From contig JBKPEA010000066.1 of NCBI GenBank assembly GCA_046728175.1, positions 1-64,000 on the forward strand: a DNA stretch of 64,000 nt. Direction: 5' to 3'. Of this stretch, positions 35,286 through 44,110 are shown one piece after another. The notes beneath the pieces were generated by a model that saw only the letters and a program-made list of their open reading frames with translations, searched no databases and had not been told where the DNA came from. The position numbers and the translations under genes were made by a program. Position 1 is the stretch's first letter; every line of letters starts with the position of its first letter. The DNA is from JAFAHS01 sp046728175. GTDB taxonomy: Bacteria > Desulfobacterota > Binatia > Binatales > Binataceae.

Positions 35286-36443
35286 ATGAGACGCGAAATA
35301 TTCACCGCAGAACATGACATGTTCCGGGAGCAGGTGCGGCGGTTTGTCGATAACGAGATCGAGCCAAAAGTCGTCGAATGGAATCGCAACGGCATCAGTG
35401 ATCGGGAAAGCTGGCGCAAAATGGGTGCGGCTGGCTTTCTGGGAGCAAACGCCGAAGAGGAATACGGCGGCGGCGGGGTGGACTTTCTCTATGACGCAAT
35501 CGTGATGGAGGAGCTCGCGCGGGTGCGCGCCCACGGCCTCATGATGGGGCTGCATTCGGACATCTGCATGCCCTACCTCAGCACGTACGGCAGCGAAGAG
35601 CAGAAGCGGCGCTACCTGCCCGGGGCGATCTCGGGTGAGACGATCCTCGCAATCGCCATGACCGAGCCCAGCACCGGTTCGGACCTGGCGGCGGTTCGCA
35701 CCACTGCCAAGCGCGAGGGTGATCACTATGTGATCAACGGCTCGAAGATTTTTATTTCGAACGGGCAGCTCGCCGACCTGGTTATCGTGGTGACCAAGAC
35801 CGATCCGAATGCGAAGCCTGCGCATCGTGGTATCAGCCTGATCCTTGTCGATGGTAATGCGCCGGGCTTCGTGCGCGGACGCAAGCTCGACAAACTTGGC
35901 TTCAAGGGCCAGGACACCAGCGAGTTGTTCTTCGAGGACTGCCGCGTTCCCGTCACCAACCTGCTTGGCACGGAGGGGCAGGGATTCAAGATGCTGATGG
36001 AGAAGCTCCAGCAGGAACGGCTGGTCTGCGCGGTAGGCGCCATCGAGAGCGCCAGGCGCTGCCTCGAAGACACCATCGCGTACACCAAGCAGCGCCGCGC
36101 ATTCGGGCAGGCGATCTCGTCCTTCCAGAACACTCAGTTCAAGATCGCCGAGATGGCTACCGAGATCGAAGTGGGACGCGCTTTTGTCGATCGCCTGATG
36201 GCCGCGCACGTTCGCCACGAAGACCTGGTGACCGAAGTAAGCATGGCGAAATGGTGGACGACGGAACTGCTCAAGAAGGTTTCCAGCCAGTGCCTGCAAC
36301 TCTTTGGTGGCTACGGCTTCATGATGGAGTATCCCGTCGCGACCGACTACGCGGACGCCGCCGTGCAGGCTATCTATGCGGGTACCAACGAGATCATGAA
36401 GGTGATCATCGCGCGCAGAATGGAACTGGATGTCCGGGACTGA
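35286..36443 (+). CDS. Acyl-CoA dehydrogenase, long-chain/isovaleryl-type
   Basis: The 385-residue FAD enzyme catalyses alpha-beta oxidation of acyl-CoA. The ATG at 35286 has CAGGAG upstream and fits the family length. The FAD-binding segment ITEPSTGSDL-like AMTEPSTGSDLAAVRT lies at about 124-140, and KIFISNGQLADL follows. The C-terminal pattern IYAGTNEIMKVIIAR has Ala where short-chain enzymes have the catalytic Glu, and the alternative catalytic Glu is in LEDTIAYTKQR (Glu261), so this is the LCAD/IVD-like catalytic arrangement. The substrate chain length is not fixed by sequence. The thiolase and the ketosynthase-like protein nearby suggest a shared acyl-CoA pathway. Confidence 0.92.
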   Translation: MRREIFTAEHDMFREQVRRFVDNEIEPKVVEWNRNGISDRESWRKMGAAGFLGANAEEEYGGGGVDFLYDAIVMEELARVRAHGLMMGLHSDICMPYLSTYGSEEQKRRYLPGAISGETILAIAMTEPSTGSDLAAVRTTAKREGDHYVINGSKIFISNGQLADLVIVVTKTDPNAKPAHRGISLILVDGNAPGFVRGRKLDKLGFKGQDTSELFFEDCRVPVTNLLGTEGQGFKMLMEKLQQERLVCAVGAIESARRCLEDTIAYTKQRRAFGQAISSFQNTQFKIAEMATEIEVGRAFVDRLMAAHVRHEDLVTEVSMAKWWTTELLKKVSSQCLQLFGGYGFMMEYPVATDYADAAVQAIYAGTNEIMKVIIARRMELDVRD

Positions 36444-36485
36444 ACCGTGAGCATCGACCGCCCACCCTCAGCAAGGACATCGAGC

Positions 36486-37841
36486 TTAAAGCCCGTGGCC
36501 GGTGCGACGGCTGGCTACCACGACCGGCAATCCGCGCGAAGGGGCGAACGCGATGCTGCGGCGTTCGAGTCGGGCGGTGTAACCGGGGGCAGGTTTCAGT
36601 TCGACGCGTGAGAGGATTTGGGCCAGAACGATTTTCATCTGATAGGTCGCGAAAGCCGCGCCGATACATCTGCGCGTCCCACCGCCGAACGGGAAGAATG
36701 CGTACGGGTCGACTCGGCTGCCGAAAAACCGCTCGGGGTTGAACTTCAGGGCGTCCTCCCACAGGTCACTGCGGCGATGGGTAAGGTAGATGCATGGTGC
36801 GACCACCACCGCGGCCGGAAGTTCGCGGCCCGCGATAGTGACGGGAGCCTGCAGTTCGCGTCCCGCGTTGGGAATCACCGGGTCCAGACGCATGGTTTCG
36901 TTGATGACCGCTTCCAGATAGCGAAGCTTGTTTACGTGCTCTGCACGGGTTGGTTCTGCACCGGTCATCGATCGGACCTCGGTCCGCGCGCGCTCGGCGA
37001 CCTCGGGGTTGGCCAGCAGGCGATTGATAACCCACGACAATGATGCGGCGGTGGTTTCGTGCCCGGCAAGCAACACGGTTAACATTTCGTCGCGCAAGGT
37101 CTCCTGGTCGAGCAGCGCACCATTCTCGTCACGCGCCACCAGCAGCATTGAGAGAACATCGCCGCGCGGCTCAGTGCCCGCCTCGCGCCGCTCGCGAATA
37201 GCTGCGAACAACAGTTGCGAAAATTCACGATGCAACCTGACGGCACGACCCCACGGGCTCCACGGGCCGAGATCGATCTGCAGGGCAGGGAGAGCGAACA
37301 GCGTGCCAAAACGGCTGGCATACAAGGTGAAAAGCTTCGAGAGCGTCTCGCGGATGAGTGTGGCAGCTGGGCCGTCCTGCAATCCGAACACGGTGCGCAT
37401 GATCACCTCAAAGGTGATCGCGCGCATCGCGCGATGAAGCGGGAATGGTTGCTCGATTGGCCATCGATCGATCTCGGCGTCGGCAATGGATCGCATCGTA
37501 TCGGCGTACGCCTGCATCCGCTCGCCATGAAAGGCGGGCAGGATTAACCGCCGGTCGTGCAGATGTGCCGGCCCATCCAGAAACAGCAGTGATCGCTCGC
37601 CCATGAACGCGCCCAGCGGGCGGTTAGCTTTTCCGGCCCAAAAGATTGCGGGGTCGCCCTGGAAAATTTCTCGAATCGCCACGGGGTCACTGGTGAATAC
37701 GAAGGGCGCAACTCCGGGCACGCGCAGCGTGAACCAATCGCCATAGCGGCGCGCACAATCATCGAGGAAGCTAAAGGGATTGCGGACAAAATTGAGGGCC
37801 GCGAAAAAGCCCGGCCCCGGCGGCAACTGCGACGGCTTCAA
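36486..37841 (-). CDS. Cytochrome P450
   Basis: The 451-residue soluble heme-thiolate monooxygenase has the I-helix AGHETT (258-263), the EXXR motif in NETMR (Glu314, Arg317), and the heme-binding loop FGGGTRRCIGAAFA with ligand Cys391. Its N-terminus PSQLPPGPGF resembles CYP102/CYP110-like bacterial P450s that hydroxylate fatty acids or terpenes. No redox partner gene is adjacent. The start is a TTG; an upstream in-frame CTG with GAGGAG just before it is possible. The gene lies between the acyl-CoA dehydrogenase (convergent) and the thiolase (same strand). Confidence 0.92.
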   Translation of the reverse strand: MKPSQLPPGPGFFAALNFVRNPFSFLDDCARRYGDWFTLRVPGVAPFVFTSDPVAIREIFQGDPAIFWAGKANRPLGAFMGERSLLFLDGPAHLHDRRLILPAFHGERMQAYADTMRSIADAEIDRWPIEQPFPLHRAMRAITFEVIMRTVFGLQDGPAATLIRETLSKLFTLYASRFGTLFALPALQIDLGPWSPWGRAVRLHREFSQLLFAAIRERREAGTEPRGDVLSMLLVARDENGALLDQETLRDEMLTVLLAGHETTAASLSWVINRLLANPEVAERARTEVRSMTGAEPTRAEHVNKLRYLEAVINETMRLDPVIPNAGRELQAPVTIAGRELPAAVVVAPCIYLTHRRSDLWEDALKFNPERFFGSRVDPYAFFPFGGGTRRCIGAAFATYQMKIVLAQILSRVELKPAPGYTARLERRSIAFAPSRGLPVVVASRRTGHGL

Positions 37842-38152
37842 GCCGGCGAGCGAGGTGTCGGCGGCGGATGACAGTGGCAGTTCTCCTCAGGCCTTAGAGC
37901 GGGAAACTTCCGCTCGGCTGATCACAGAACCACAAAGGTGCGTCGAGATAAAGATGTCTGCGTGGCGGGCGGAAGGTCACCGGCGCGGCGGAGAAGGTTG
38001 CTCACGCGGCGCACTCGCATCGCTGTGGCGCGGCTACCAGGTCCGCGGTTCGGTCCGGGGCAAGGATGCCGGGGCGCGATATTTCTGGGCCCACAAGACA
38101 AGGCACCGAGGGTTGTTCCCGGTGCCTTGTCCGCCAGCCAGATCGCGGAAAA
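37842..38152. other. Intergenic region between thiolase and P450 genes
   Basis: This 311-base stretch lies downstream of the thiolase gene and upstream of the P450 gene, both minus strand. It contains the 12-bp hairpin at 38097-38131. No gene is visible. The P450 promoter is presumably here. Confidence 0.5.
38097..38131 (-). terminator. Hairpin downstream of thiolase gene, likely terminator
   Basis: GACAAGGCACCG and CGGTGCCTTGTC form a perfect 12-bp stem around an 11-base loop, 22 bases after the thiolase stop. On the minus strand it is followed by TTGTG only, so the T-tract is weak, but the stem is long and the site is where a terminator is expected. Confidence 0.6.
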
Positions 38153-39337
38153 TCAGCCGACGTTGCGGCCCACCACGGATACGAAGCTGACGCAGCGACC
38201 GGGGGCGCCGCCAAGGTTGTGGGTCAGGCCGATCTTCGGATCCTTGATCTGCCGCGGACCCGCCTCGCCGCGGAACTGGAGCCACATTTCGTACATCATG
38301 CGCAATCCCGAGGCGCCGATCGGATGGCCGAATGATTTGAGCCCGCCATCCGGATTGACCGGCAACTTGCCCTCAAGGTCGAAGAAACCTTCCAGCACAT
38401 CCTGCCACGCGGTTCCGCGCGGACTGAAGCCGAGATCTTCGTAGAGCACCAGTTCAGTAGGCGTGAAGCAATCGTGCACTTCGGCCATGCTGATCTGTTG
38501 GCGCGCATTGGTTATGCCCGCCTGGCGGTAGGCATCGCGCGATGAGGCTACGACTTCGTTGAAAGTGGTGAAATCGTAATCCGGCGATAGCGGTCCTTCG
38601 GCCGGTCCTGCGACGAATGACAAGGCCTTGATGTAAATTGGATTCTTGCAGTACTTGTGCGCGTCTTCAGCGCGGACGACTATTGCCGCGGCCGAGCCAT
38701 CAGAGACGCCCGAACAATCCATGATCCCCAGAGGGTCCGCAATTTTTGGCGAGTTCTTGATCGCCTCGATCGATACTTCCTTTTGGAACTGCGCCTTCGG
38801 GTTGCGCGCGCCGTTACGATGATTCTTCCACGCGATACGGGACAGAACGTCCTTGCCCTTTTCCGGATCGAGTCCGTACTTCTTGAAATACGCCGGCGCC
38901 AGGAGTGAGAACGATGCGGGGGCGGTCATGCTCCCTTCGGTACCGTCATTGGGAGGGACGTTTCCCACCAGTCCTGAGTAGCCCGAGTCCTTGAGTTTTT
39001 CGACGCCGATCGCCATGGCAACGTCAAACGCGCCCGATGCGACCGCATAGGCGGCCTGCCGCAGCGCTTCCGATCCGGTGGCGCACATATTCTCAACCCG
39101 CGTCACCGGCTTGTACTGAATTTTGAGCGGTTCGGAGAGAGTCAGTCCGGAGATTCCCGACCCCATCGTGCCGAGCCAGTAGGCATCCACATCATCCGGA
39201 CCGATACCGGCCGATTCGTAGGCCTGGTAGGCCGCATCCACCAGCAAATCTTCGGCGCCTTTGTCCCAATGCTCTCCGAACTTGGTGCATCCCATTCCGA
39301 CGATTGCAACCCGATCCTTGATGCCTTTGCTTGCCAT
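38153..39337 (-). CDS. Thiolase family protein (SCP2-type acetyl-CoA acetyltransferase)
   Basis: The 394-residue enzyme has the nucleophile Cys85 in VENMCATGSEAL and the C-terminal SFGHPIGASGLRM with the active-site His. The spacing and the final LGGAPGRCVSFVSVVG fit the SCP2-thiolase family, which degrades or forms 3-oxoacyl-CoA. GGAGGGAGACC precedes the ATG at 39337. It is the second gene of a pair, 70 bases after the fused ketosynthase-like/DUF35 gene; SCP2 thiolases with DUF35 partners are known for forming acyltransfer complexes in archaea and bacteria. Confidence 0.92.
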   Translation of the reverse strand: MASKGIKDRVAIVGMGCTKFGEHWDKGAEDLLVDAAYQAYESAGIGPDDVDAYWLGTMGSGISGLTLSEPLKIQYKPVTRVENMCATGSEALRQAAYAVASGAFDVAMAIGVEKLKDSGYSGLVGNVPPNDGTEGSMTAPASFSLLAPAYFKKYGLDPEKGKDVLSRIAWKNHRNGARNPKAQFQKEVSIEAIKNSPKIADPLGIMDCSGVSDGSAAAIVVRAEDAHKYCKNPIYIKALSFVAGPAEGPLSPDYDFTTFNEVVASSRDAYRQAGITNARQQISMAEVHDCFTPTELVLYEDLGFSPRGTAWQDVLEGFFDLEGKLPVNPDGGLKSFGHPIGASGLRMMYEMWLQFRGEAGPRQIKDPKIGLTHNLGGAPGRCVSFVSVVGRNVG

Positions 39338-39407
39338 GGTCTCCCTCCGGCCCTAACTCTTATCTCTCCGCGAATTGCGAGAGAAGATTTGGAAAGGCAG
39401 TTCCGCC

Positions 39408-40817
39408 TTAACGTTTTGGTCTCGCCTTCCAGAAATAGTTGTGCACGCCATCGGCGGTAAAGAGACGGCGAAAAGTCATTTCAACCTCGTCACCGATGGC
39501 AACTTTCTCGGGTTCGCAATCAGTCATCTCACCCAGGAACCGTCCGCCGCCCTCGAAATCGATGACCACGTTGATGGTTGGCGGATTGAGCGAGAACGCC
39601 AGCCGATCGATCGCGTACGTCGCGATCCGCGCGGTCCGGTCCGCAAATGGATACGGTTCCATCTTATCACGGGCCCGGCACTTCACGCACACGCGCTGGG
39701 GCGGAAGCTGCGGAGTGCCGCAGTTGGTGCACCTGCTCCCGACAAAGCCGAATTTCCATTGCTCCGCACGAAACATGGGGGGGCCGGCGGGGCGGTCGGG
39801 ATCCGGCCGGCGCGGCGGCTCGGTAGGAAGAATCTCGCGCCACTTGAGATAGCTGCCGTACGAGACGTCGCCCTTCGACTCGATCATCCTGCCGACCGAG
39901 CGCAACGGTTTGAACTCGGCGATCGCCGGTGTGGCGCGCAGCACCATCGCGTCGGCGCCATCCGCGACCGATGCGACCAGCACCCGCTCGCCGGGCTTCA
40001 AGCTCGGCAACACGCTCGCCAGCATCAGCCCCACGTGGGCCGCGCCGGTTTGTCCGACTGTCAGCGCAAACGAATCGGATACCTTCGCCGGTTCGATCTT
40101 CATTCCGCGGACGATCTCTTCGACCGCGCGCGGATTGGGGGCGTCGATGACGATCGTGGCGAGATCTCCTGGCGAGACCTTGGCCCGCGTCAGCACGTCC
40201 TGGATGGTTTTGGTGAGCAGAGGAGCGTATGCCTGGGTAAGTGAAAAGCGCTCTTCCCAGGAGTGCGCGAACTGCTCGCCCGGCGCGCGCCAGGTGTCGA
40301 GAAACTCGCGGGTCAGCGAGGAGCTTGCTTCGCACTCCGCGATGACGTGGTCGGTCCCCAGCACGAAGGCCGCGGCGCCATCGCCGTTTTGCTGCTCCGC
40401 CTTGCCCTCCGGAGCGCCGAGTCGCGCATCGGCCATCGCCACGACGGCCTGAGAGCGAGAGCTGGCAGCCGCGTCGACGCCCTGCAGGAGAGAGGTCAGG
40501 CCGGCCCGGACCGATCCCGTCACATCCATCGCGCGGATCGAGCTTGGTAAGCGCGCAGCCGCGCCGACCACCGTCGCATTGAGCTTTTCGCCGTAGGGCG
40601 GCGTGGTGGTCGCGAACAGCAGCGTACCGATGGTGCCGGTGGGCGCGGCCTTGAGGGCGTCGCGTACTGCTTCCACCGCCATCGAGGCGCTGTCTTCATC
40701 AAAACTCGCTACCGCGCGTTCGCCTTTGCTGGCGACCACGCCGAGCACCTGCGCAATAGCGGCTCGTTTGAGCCGCCGGTATGGAACGTATGACCCGTAA
40801 GCAACAATTCCAGCCAT
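39408..40817 (-). CDS. Ketosynthase/HMG-CoA synthase-like domain fused to DUF35 OB-fold/Zn-ribbon domain
   Basis: The 469-residue protein combines two parts. Residues 1-330 resemble thiolase-superfamily HMG-CoA synthase or KAS III proteins, but the position of the catalytic Cys is occupied by Val103 (DVTGSVRAGLTSL), so it probably does not form the usual acyl-enzyme. Residues 350-469 are a DUF35 domain: a rubredoxin-like zinc ribbon with C363-x2-C366 and C377-x2-C380 (RCTNCG, CVKCRA), then an OB-fold. Separate archaeal DUF35 proteins bridge thiolase and HMG-CoA synthase. Here the fused form is 70 bases upstream of the thiolase gene on the same strand and could be its partner. Confidence 0.85.
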   Translation of the reverse strand: MAGIVAYGSYVPYRRLKRAAIAQVLGVVASKGERAVASFDEDSASMAVEAVRDALKAAPTGTIGTLLFATTTPPYGEKLNATVVGAAARLPSSIRAMDVTGSVRAGLTSLLQGVDAAASSRSQAVVAMADARLGAPEGKAEQQNGDGAAAFVLGTDHVIAECEASSSLTREFLDTWRAPGEQFAHSWEERFSLTQAYAPLLTKTIQDVLTRAKVSPGDLATIVIDAPNPRAVEEIVRGMKIEPAKVSDSFALTVGQTGAAHVGLMLASVLPSLKPGERVLVASVADGADAMVLRATPAIAEFKPLRSVGRMIESKGDVSYGSYLKWREILPTEPPRRPDPDRPAGPPMFRAEQWKFGFVGSRCTNCGTPQLPPQRVCVKCRARDKMEPYPFADRTARIATYAIDRLAFSLNPPTINVVIDFEGGGRFLGEMTDCEPEKVAIGDEVEMTFRRLFTADGVHNYFWKARPKR

Positions 40818-40993
40818 GGCCGTGATTAAACGCTGATACGGCGTGCGAGGTCAAACCAGTCTGCCGACCGCGGATTCGTACGAATTATTCGTTTCAAGAA
40901 TCCCTGACTCCGGAGACTGCTTTCCGGCACGGGGAGAGTGAGGACGGATCCAGCTCCGGTTCCTCCCTAAGCCGGGGGATCCCTTCTGACAAT

Positions 40994-42088
40994 TCAATAT
41001 GACCTCCCCTGTTGCTCGAGGTGGCGCATTCGCGGGGCATGCTGGTCCTTGAACCCTTCGATCGTGACCACTGCGGTCTGCCCGGTCCGAAACGGACGCT
41101 GGGGATCGCGATCTTCGAGCACGATTCGCACCGGGAAGCGCTGCGAGAGCCGCACCCAGTTGAGGGTTGGCTCGATTGCGGGAAGGCCCTCCACCGTGGC
41201 CCCGTTCTGCTGATAGAGCGCCCAGCCGACTCCCTGCACGCGGCCCCGAAAACGCTTTTCCGGATAACTCAGCAGGTAGACATCGACGCTCATGCCGGGG
41301 CGAATGTGATCGAGAAAGTTTTCGCGAAAGTTCGCCACCACGTACCAGGTCCGATCGTCGACCAGGCTCAGTACGTCTTTTCCTTGATTGCCATACTGCC
41401 CGACCGAGATATTGAGATTCGTTACCAAGCCGTCAAACGGCGCGCGAACATAACAATAGTTGACGTTCAGGCGCGCGTCTTCCACCGCGGCCTCGGCCGC
41501 TTTGCGGCGCGCGTTGATATCACCGAGCTGGCCGAGATTGTTTTCCGCGCGACGCACTTCAGAGCGCGCGTTGTCCACCGCGGCCTCCGCTGCATGCACG
41601 CGTGACCGCGCATCAAAGACATCATTGGCCGTGACGAAATGTCTGGCGAGCAGCGGCTCGATGCGTCCGAGGTATTGCTTGTTGTATGCAAGGTCGGCTT
41701 CGCGTCGTTTCTGCTCGGCTGCTGCCGCGTTTATCGCATCGGTAAAGGCGTTGATCTCGAGATTGGTGAGCGCGAGTTTCGCGGTGAGCTGATCAAGGGC
41801 GGCTCGGTAGGGACGCGGATCGACGACGAACAGCAGCGCACCCTGCTTTACGTACTGATTGTCGACGATCGGGAGTTCTACTATCGGTCCGCTGACGTGC
41901 GGCGCAACCGCGATCATGTTGGCCCGCACATACGCGTCGTCAGTGCGCGGATAGACGTAGTAGATGCGGGTCACGTAAAGCGCAGCGACGATCGCCGCCA
42001 CGATGATTGCGGCGCTTAAGGTCAGGCCGACCACACGAAGCGCAGAGTCGCCGCCGGGTTGCACGCCCGAAGTCATCGGTGCCGCCAT
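40994..42088 (-). CDS. HlyD/EmrA family periplasmic adaptor (membrane fusion protein)
   Basis: The 364-residue protein has one N-terminal membrane helix (residues 18-40), the TDDAYVRANMIAVAPHVSG start of the lipoyl domain, a long coiled coil at about 100-190 (FTDAINAAAAEQKRREADL), then the beta-barrel part with RAPFDGLVTNLNISVGQ. It bridges an inner-membrane pump and TolC. The ATG at 42088 overlaps the YtcA stop by one base (TGATG), so the two are coupled; an earlier in-frame ATG lies inside ytcA. The expected inner-membrane transporter gene (MdtO-like or MFS) is missing next to it. Confidence 0.9.
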   Translation of the reverse strand: MAAPMTSGVQPGGDSALRVVGLTLSAAIIVAAIVAALYVTRIYYVYPRTDDAYVRANMIAVAPHVSGPIVELPIVDNQYVKQGALLFVVDPRPYRAALDQLTAKLALTNLEINAFTDAINAAAAEQKRREADLAYNKQYLGRIEPLLARHFVTANDVFDARSRVHAAEAAVDNARSEVRRAENNLGQLGDINARRKAAEAAVEDARLNVNYCYVRAPFDGLVTNLNISVGQYGNQGKDVLSLVDDRTWYVVANFRENFLDHIRPGMSVDVYLLSYPEKRFRGRVQGVGWALYQQNGATVEGLPAIEPTLNWVRLSQRFPVRIVLEDRDPQRPFRTGQTAVVTIEGFKDQHAPRMRHLEQQGRSY

Positions 42089-42351
42089 CAGATTCGAAAG
42101 AAAGTCAGATAAACGACGCAGGCAGCCAGCACGGCGAGGGCGATGTAGACGGCTGGCAGCGGCCACAGATACGGTTCGATACGAAGTGTGACAAAGACCG
42201 GCCGGAATGCAATCGCAACGATTCCACCCACGATTGCGCAAAACAGCCAGGCAGGAAAATTGGCTCCCGCGATATTAATGATCGGATCGCATCCGACGCA
42301 TGTGCACAGCAGCGTCAGGCCAGCAACTGATAACGGCGAGGGTTTGCGCAT
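42088..42351 (-). CDS. YtcA-like small lipoprotein
   Basis: The 87-residue protein has a lipoprotein-type signal (MRKPSPLSVAGLTLLCTC, Cys21), the YtcA-like stretch CDPIINIAGANFPAWLFCAI with its GANFPAW core, and two membrane segments at the C-terminus. In E. coli ytcA lies at the head of the mdtNOP multidrug efflux operon. Here it is followed by an HlyD-type adaptor with overlapping stop/start. The start could also be an ATG at 42378. The role is not known beyond the association with efflux operons. Confidence 0.75.
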   Translation of the reverse strand: MRKPSPLSVAGLTLLCTCVGCDPIINIAGANFPAWLFCAIVGGIVAIAFRPVFVTLRIEPYLWPLPAVYIALAVLAACVVYLTFFRI

Positions 42352-42463
42352 CGAAGCACCCCGATTGTGCCCAAGCATCTGGTCGGTTTCAATTCAGATT
42401 GCGCCCTGGGCAGGGATGGGCAGCGCGAAACAGACTCTTAGGCGGAAACACGCGGGGACATCA

Positions 42464-44017
42464 ATGGAAATCAGCTGGGAACGGAAACGGAAGGTGCGCA
42501 AGACGGCGGGCGGGCTGCGGTGGCGGTGCAGACTCATGGCGGGTGAAGTCCGGATGGCGTCAGTCGCGCTGCTCGTGGCGACCTTTGCAGGTTGCACCTA
42601 TTTCCCGGTGCAACCGGAAATCGAACCCGATCGATTTGCGCCGCCGGCGCCCGATCGATCGTGGACAGAGACCCGCACTGTGCGCAAAGAGTATGCAGTT
42701 CCGCCTGCGTCGCAAGGCCTCGGTTCCCGGGTGGCTGTTATTCCCTTGCCAGCCCGGCCGATGCCGACTGGAGAACGCCAAAGCCTCGCCACTCTCATTG
42801 ATATCTCCCTGACCAACAATCCGGAGACCCGCCGCAGCTGGGAGAATGCGCGCGCCGCGGCTGCCGGCTATGGCGCATCCAGAGCGCCCTACTACCCGCT
42901 GGTCAGCGCCAGCGGGAACGCTGGCTACCAGCGAATTTTATTTCAGTCGCCCCGCACCATCGCGATTCAGCAATGGCAAGTCGAGCCGATGATCAATCTC
43001 ACCTACACGCTGGCCGATTTCGGGCGCCGCAGCGCGGAAGCTGACATCGCGCGGCAGCAGTTGGCAGCGTCCAACTTCGCGTTCAATCGGATCATGCAGA
43101 ACGTGGTTTTCGGCGTACAACAATCGTTTTATGCGCTGGCCGCCGCCAAAGCCGCCGTGCAAGCCGCGCAGCAGAACGTTGAACTTGCCAAGACCGACCT
43201 AGAGGCGGTTCAGCAGAGACTCGACCTGGGACTTGCGACGCAACCCGCCTTGTTGCTCGCACGTGAACGCAAGGCGCAGTCGGAGTTCGAACTCGAGAAC
43301 GCGAAAACCCTGGTCAACGATGCGCGGGCGGCGCTGGCGGTGGCGATCGGGGTTCCCGCCAATCAGCCGTTGGACGTCGAACCCCTCCAGAGCCAGACGG
43401 TCCCGAAGTCGCTGGGGAAGGAGGTAGATGAATTAATTGCCACCGCGGTGCGAGAACGGCCCGACTTGTCCGCCGAGGTCGCGCGGCTTCGCCAGAGGGA
43501 GGCGGAGCAGACGCGGGCGCGCGCCGAATGGTTCCCGGTGCTCGGAGTGAGCGCCAACTACACTCAGGCCAACTGGTGGTACAATTTCCAGGCGTCGCCG
43601 GTCAATTTCAGCAGCCAACCGCAGTACGCGGCGTTGTTCGGTTTTCGCTGGGACCTGTTCACCGGCTTTCGCCGCTTGAATGACGATCGGCGCACGGAAG
43701 CGGACCGCGCGGCGCAGCGGGAGTCGGTGCGCTCGCTCGAGTTGCAGACCATCGCCGAGGTGTGGCGCTCGTACTACGATTTTCAGACCGCGGTCAAACG
43801 GTATGAATTCGCACAGGCGTTGCTCGCGGCCGCCCAGGAAGCCTACGACGACAACATCGAAACCTATCGCCAGGGGCTGAGCACGATCGTCGAGCTGCTG
43901 ACCGCCGACCGCGACCTGGCCAACGCGCGCTTCACGATGATCCAGTCGACGGCCGATGTGCTGACCTCGTCAGCGGCAGTCGCGAACGCCGTCGGCGCAG
44001 CCACTCCCGGGCGGTGA
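42464..44017 (+). CDS. TolC/NodT family outer-membrane efflux lipoprotein
   Basis: The 517-residue outer-membrane factor would make the trimeric channel for the YtcA/HlyD system that it faces. A lipoprotein signal ends in ATFAGC (Cys44). The ATG at 42464 makes a 44-residue signal, which is long; ATGs at 42536 and 42554 are alternative starts. Two TolC repeats follow, with helical segments such as AAAKAAVQAAQQNVELAKTD and RLDLGLATQPALLLARE, and the second as RQGLSTIVELLTADRDLANA. It is divergent from ytcA across 112 bases, unlike the mdtNOP order in which all genes are in one operon. Confidence 0.9.
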   Translation: MEISWERKRKVRKTAGGLRWRCRLMAGEVRMASVALLVATFAGCTYFPVQPEIEPDRFAPPAPDRSWTETRTVRKEYAVPPASQGLGSRVAVIPLPARPMPTGERQSLATLIDISLTNNPETRRSWENARAAAAGYGASRAPYYPLVSASGNAGYQRILFQSPRTIAIQQWQVEPMINLTYTLADFGRRSAEADIARQQLAASNFAFNRIMQNVVFGVQQSFYALAAAKAAVQAAQQNVELAKTDLEAVQQRLDLGLATQPALLLARERKAQSEFELENAKTLVNDARAALAVAIGVPANQPLDVEPLQSQTVPKSLGKEVDELIATAVRERPDLSAEVARLRQREAEQTRARAEWFPVLGVSANYTQANWWYNFQASPVNFSSQPQYAALFGFRWDLFTGFRRLNDDRRTEADRAAQRESVRSLELQTIAEVWRSYYDFQTAVKRYEFAQALLAAAQEAYDDNIETYRQGLSTIVELLTADRDLANARFTMIQSTADVLTSSAAVANAVGAATPGR

Positions 44018-44110
44018 ATCAGGAGAGGAGCCTAAACCACCAAGGTGTCAGGCGAGCAAGGTCGCAGACCTGGAGTGCCAATCCCGCCGGCTTGGCGCCT
44101 GGGCGTCTTT

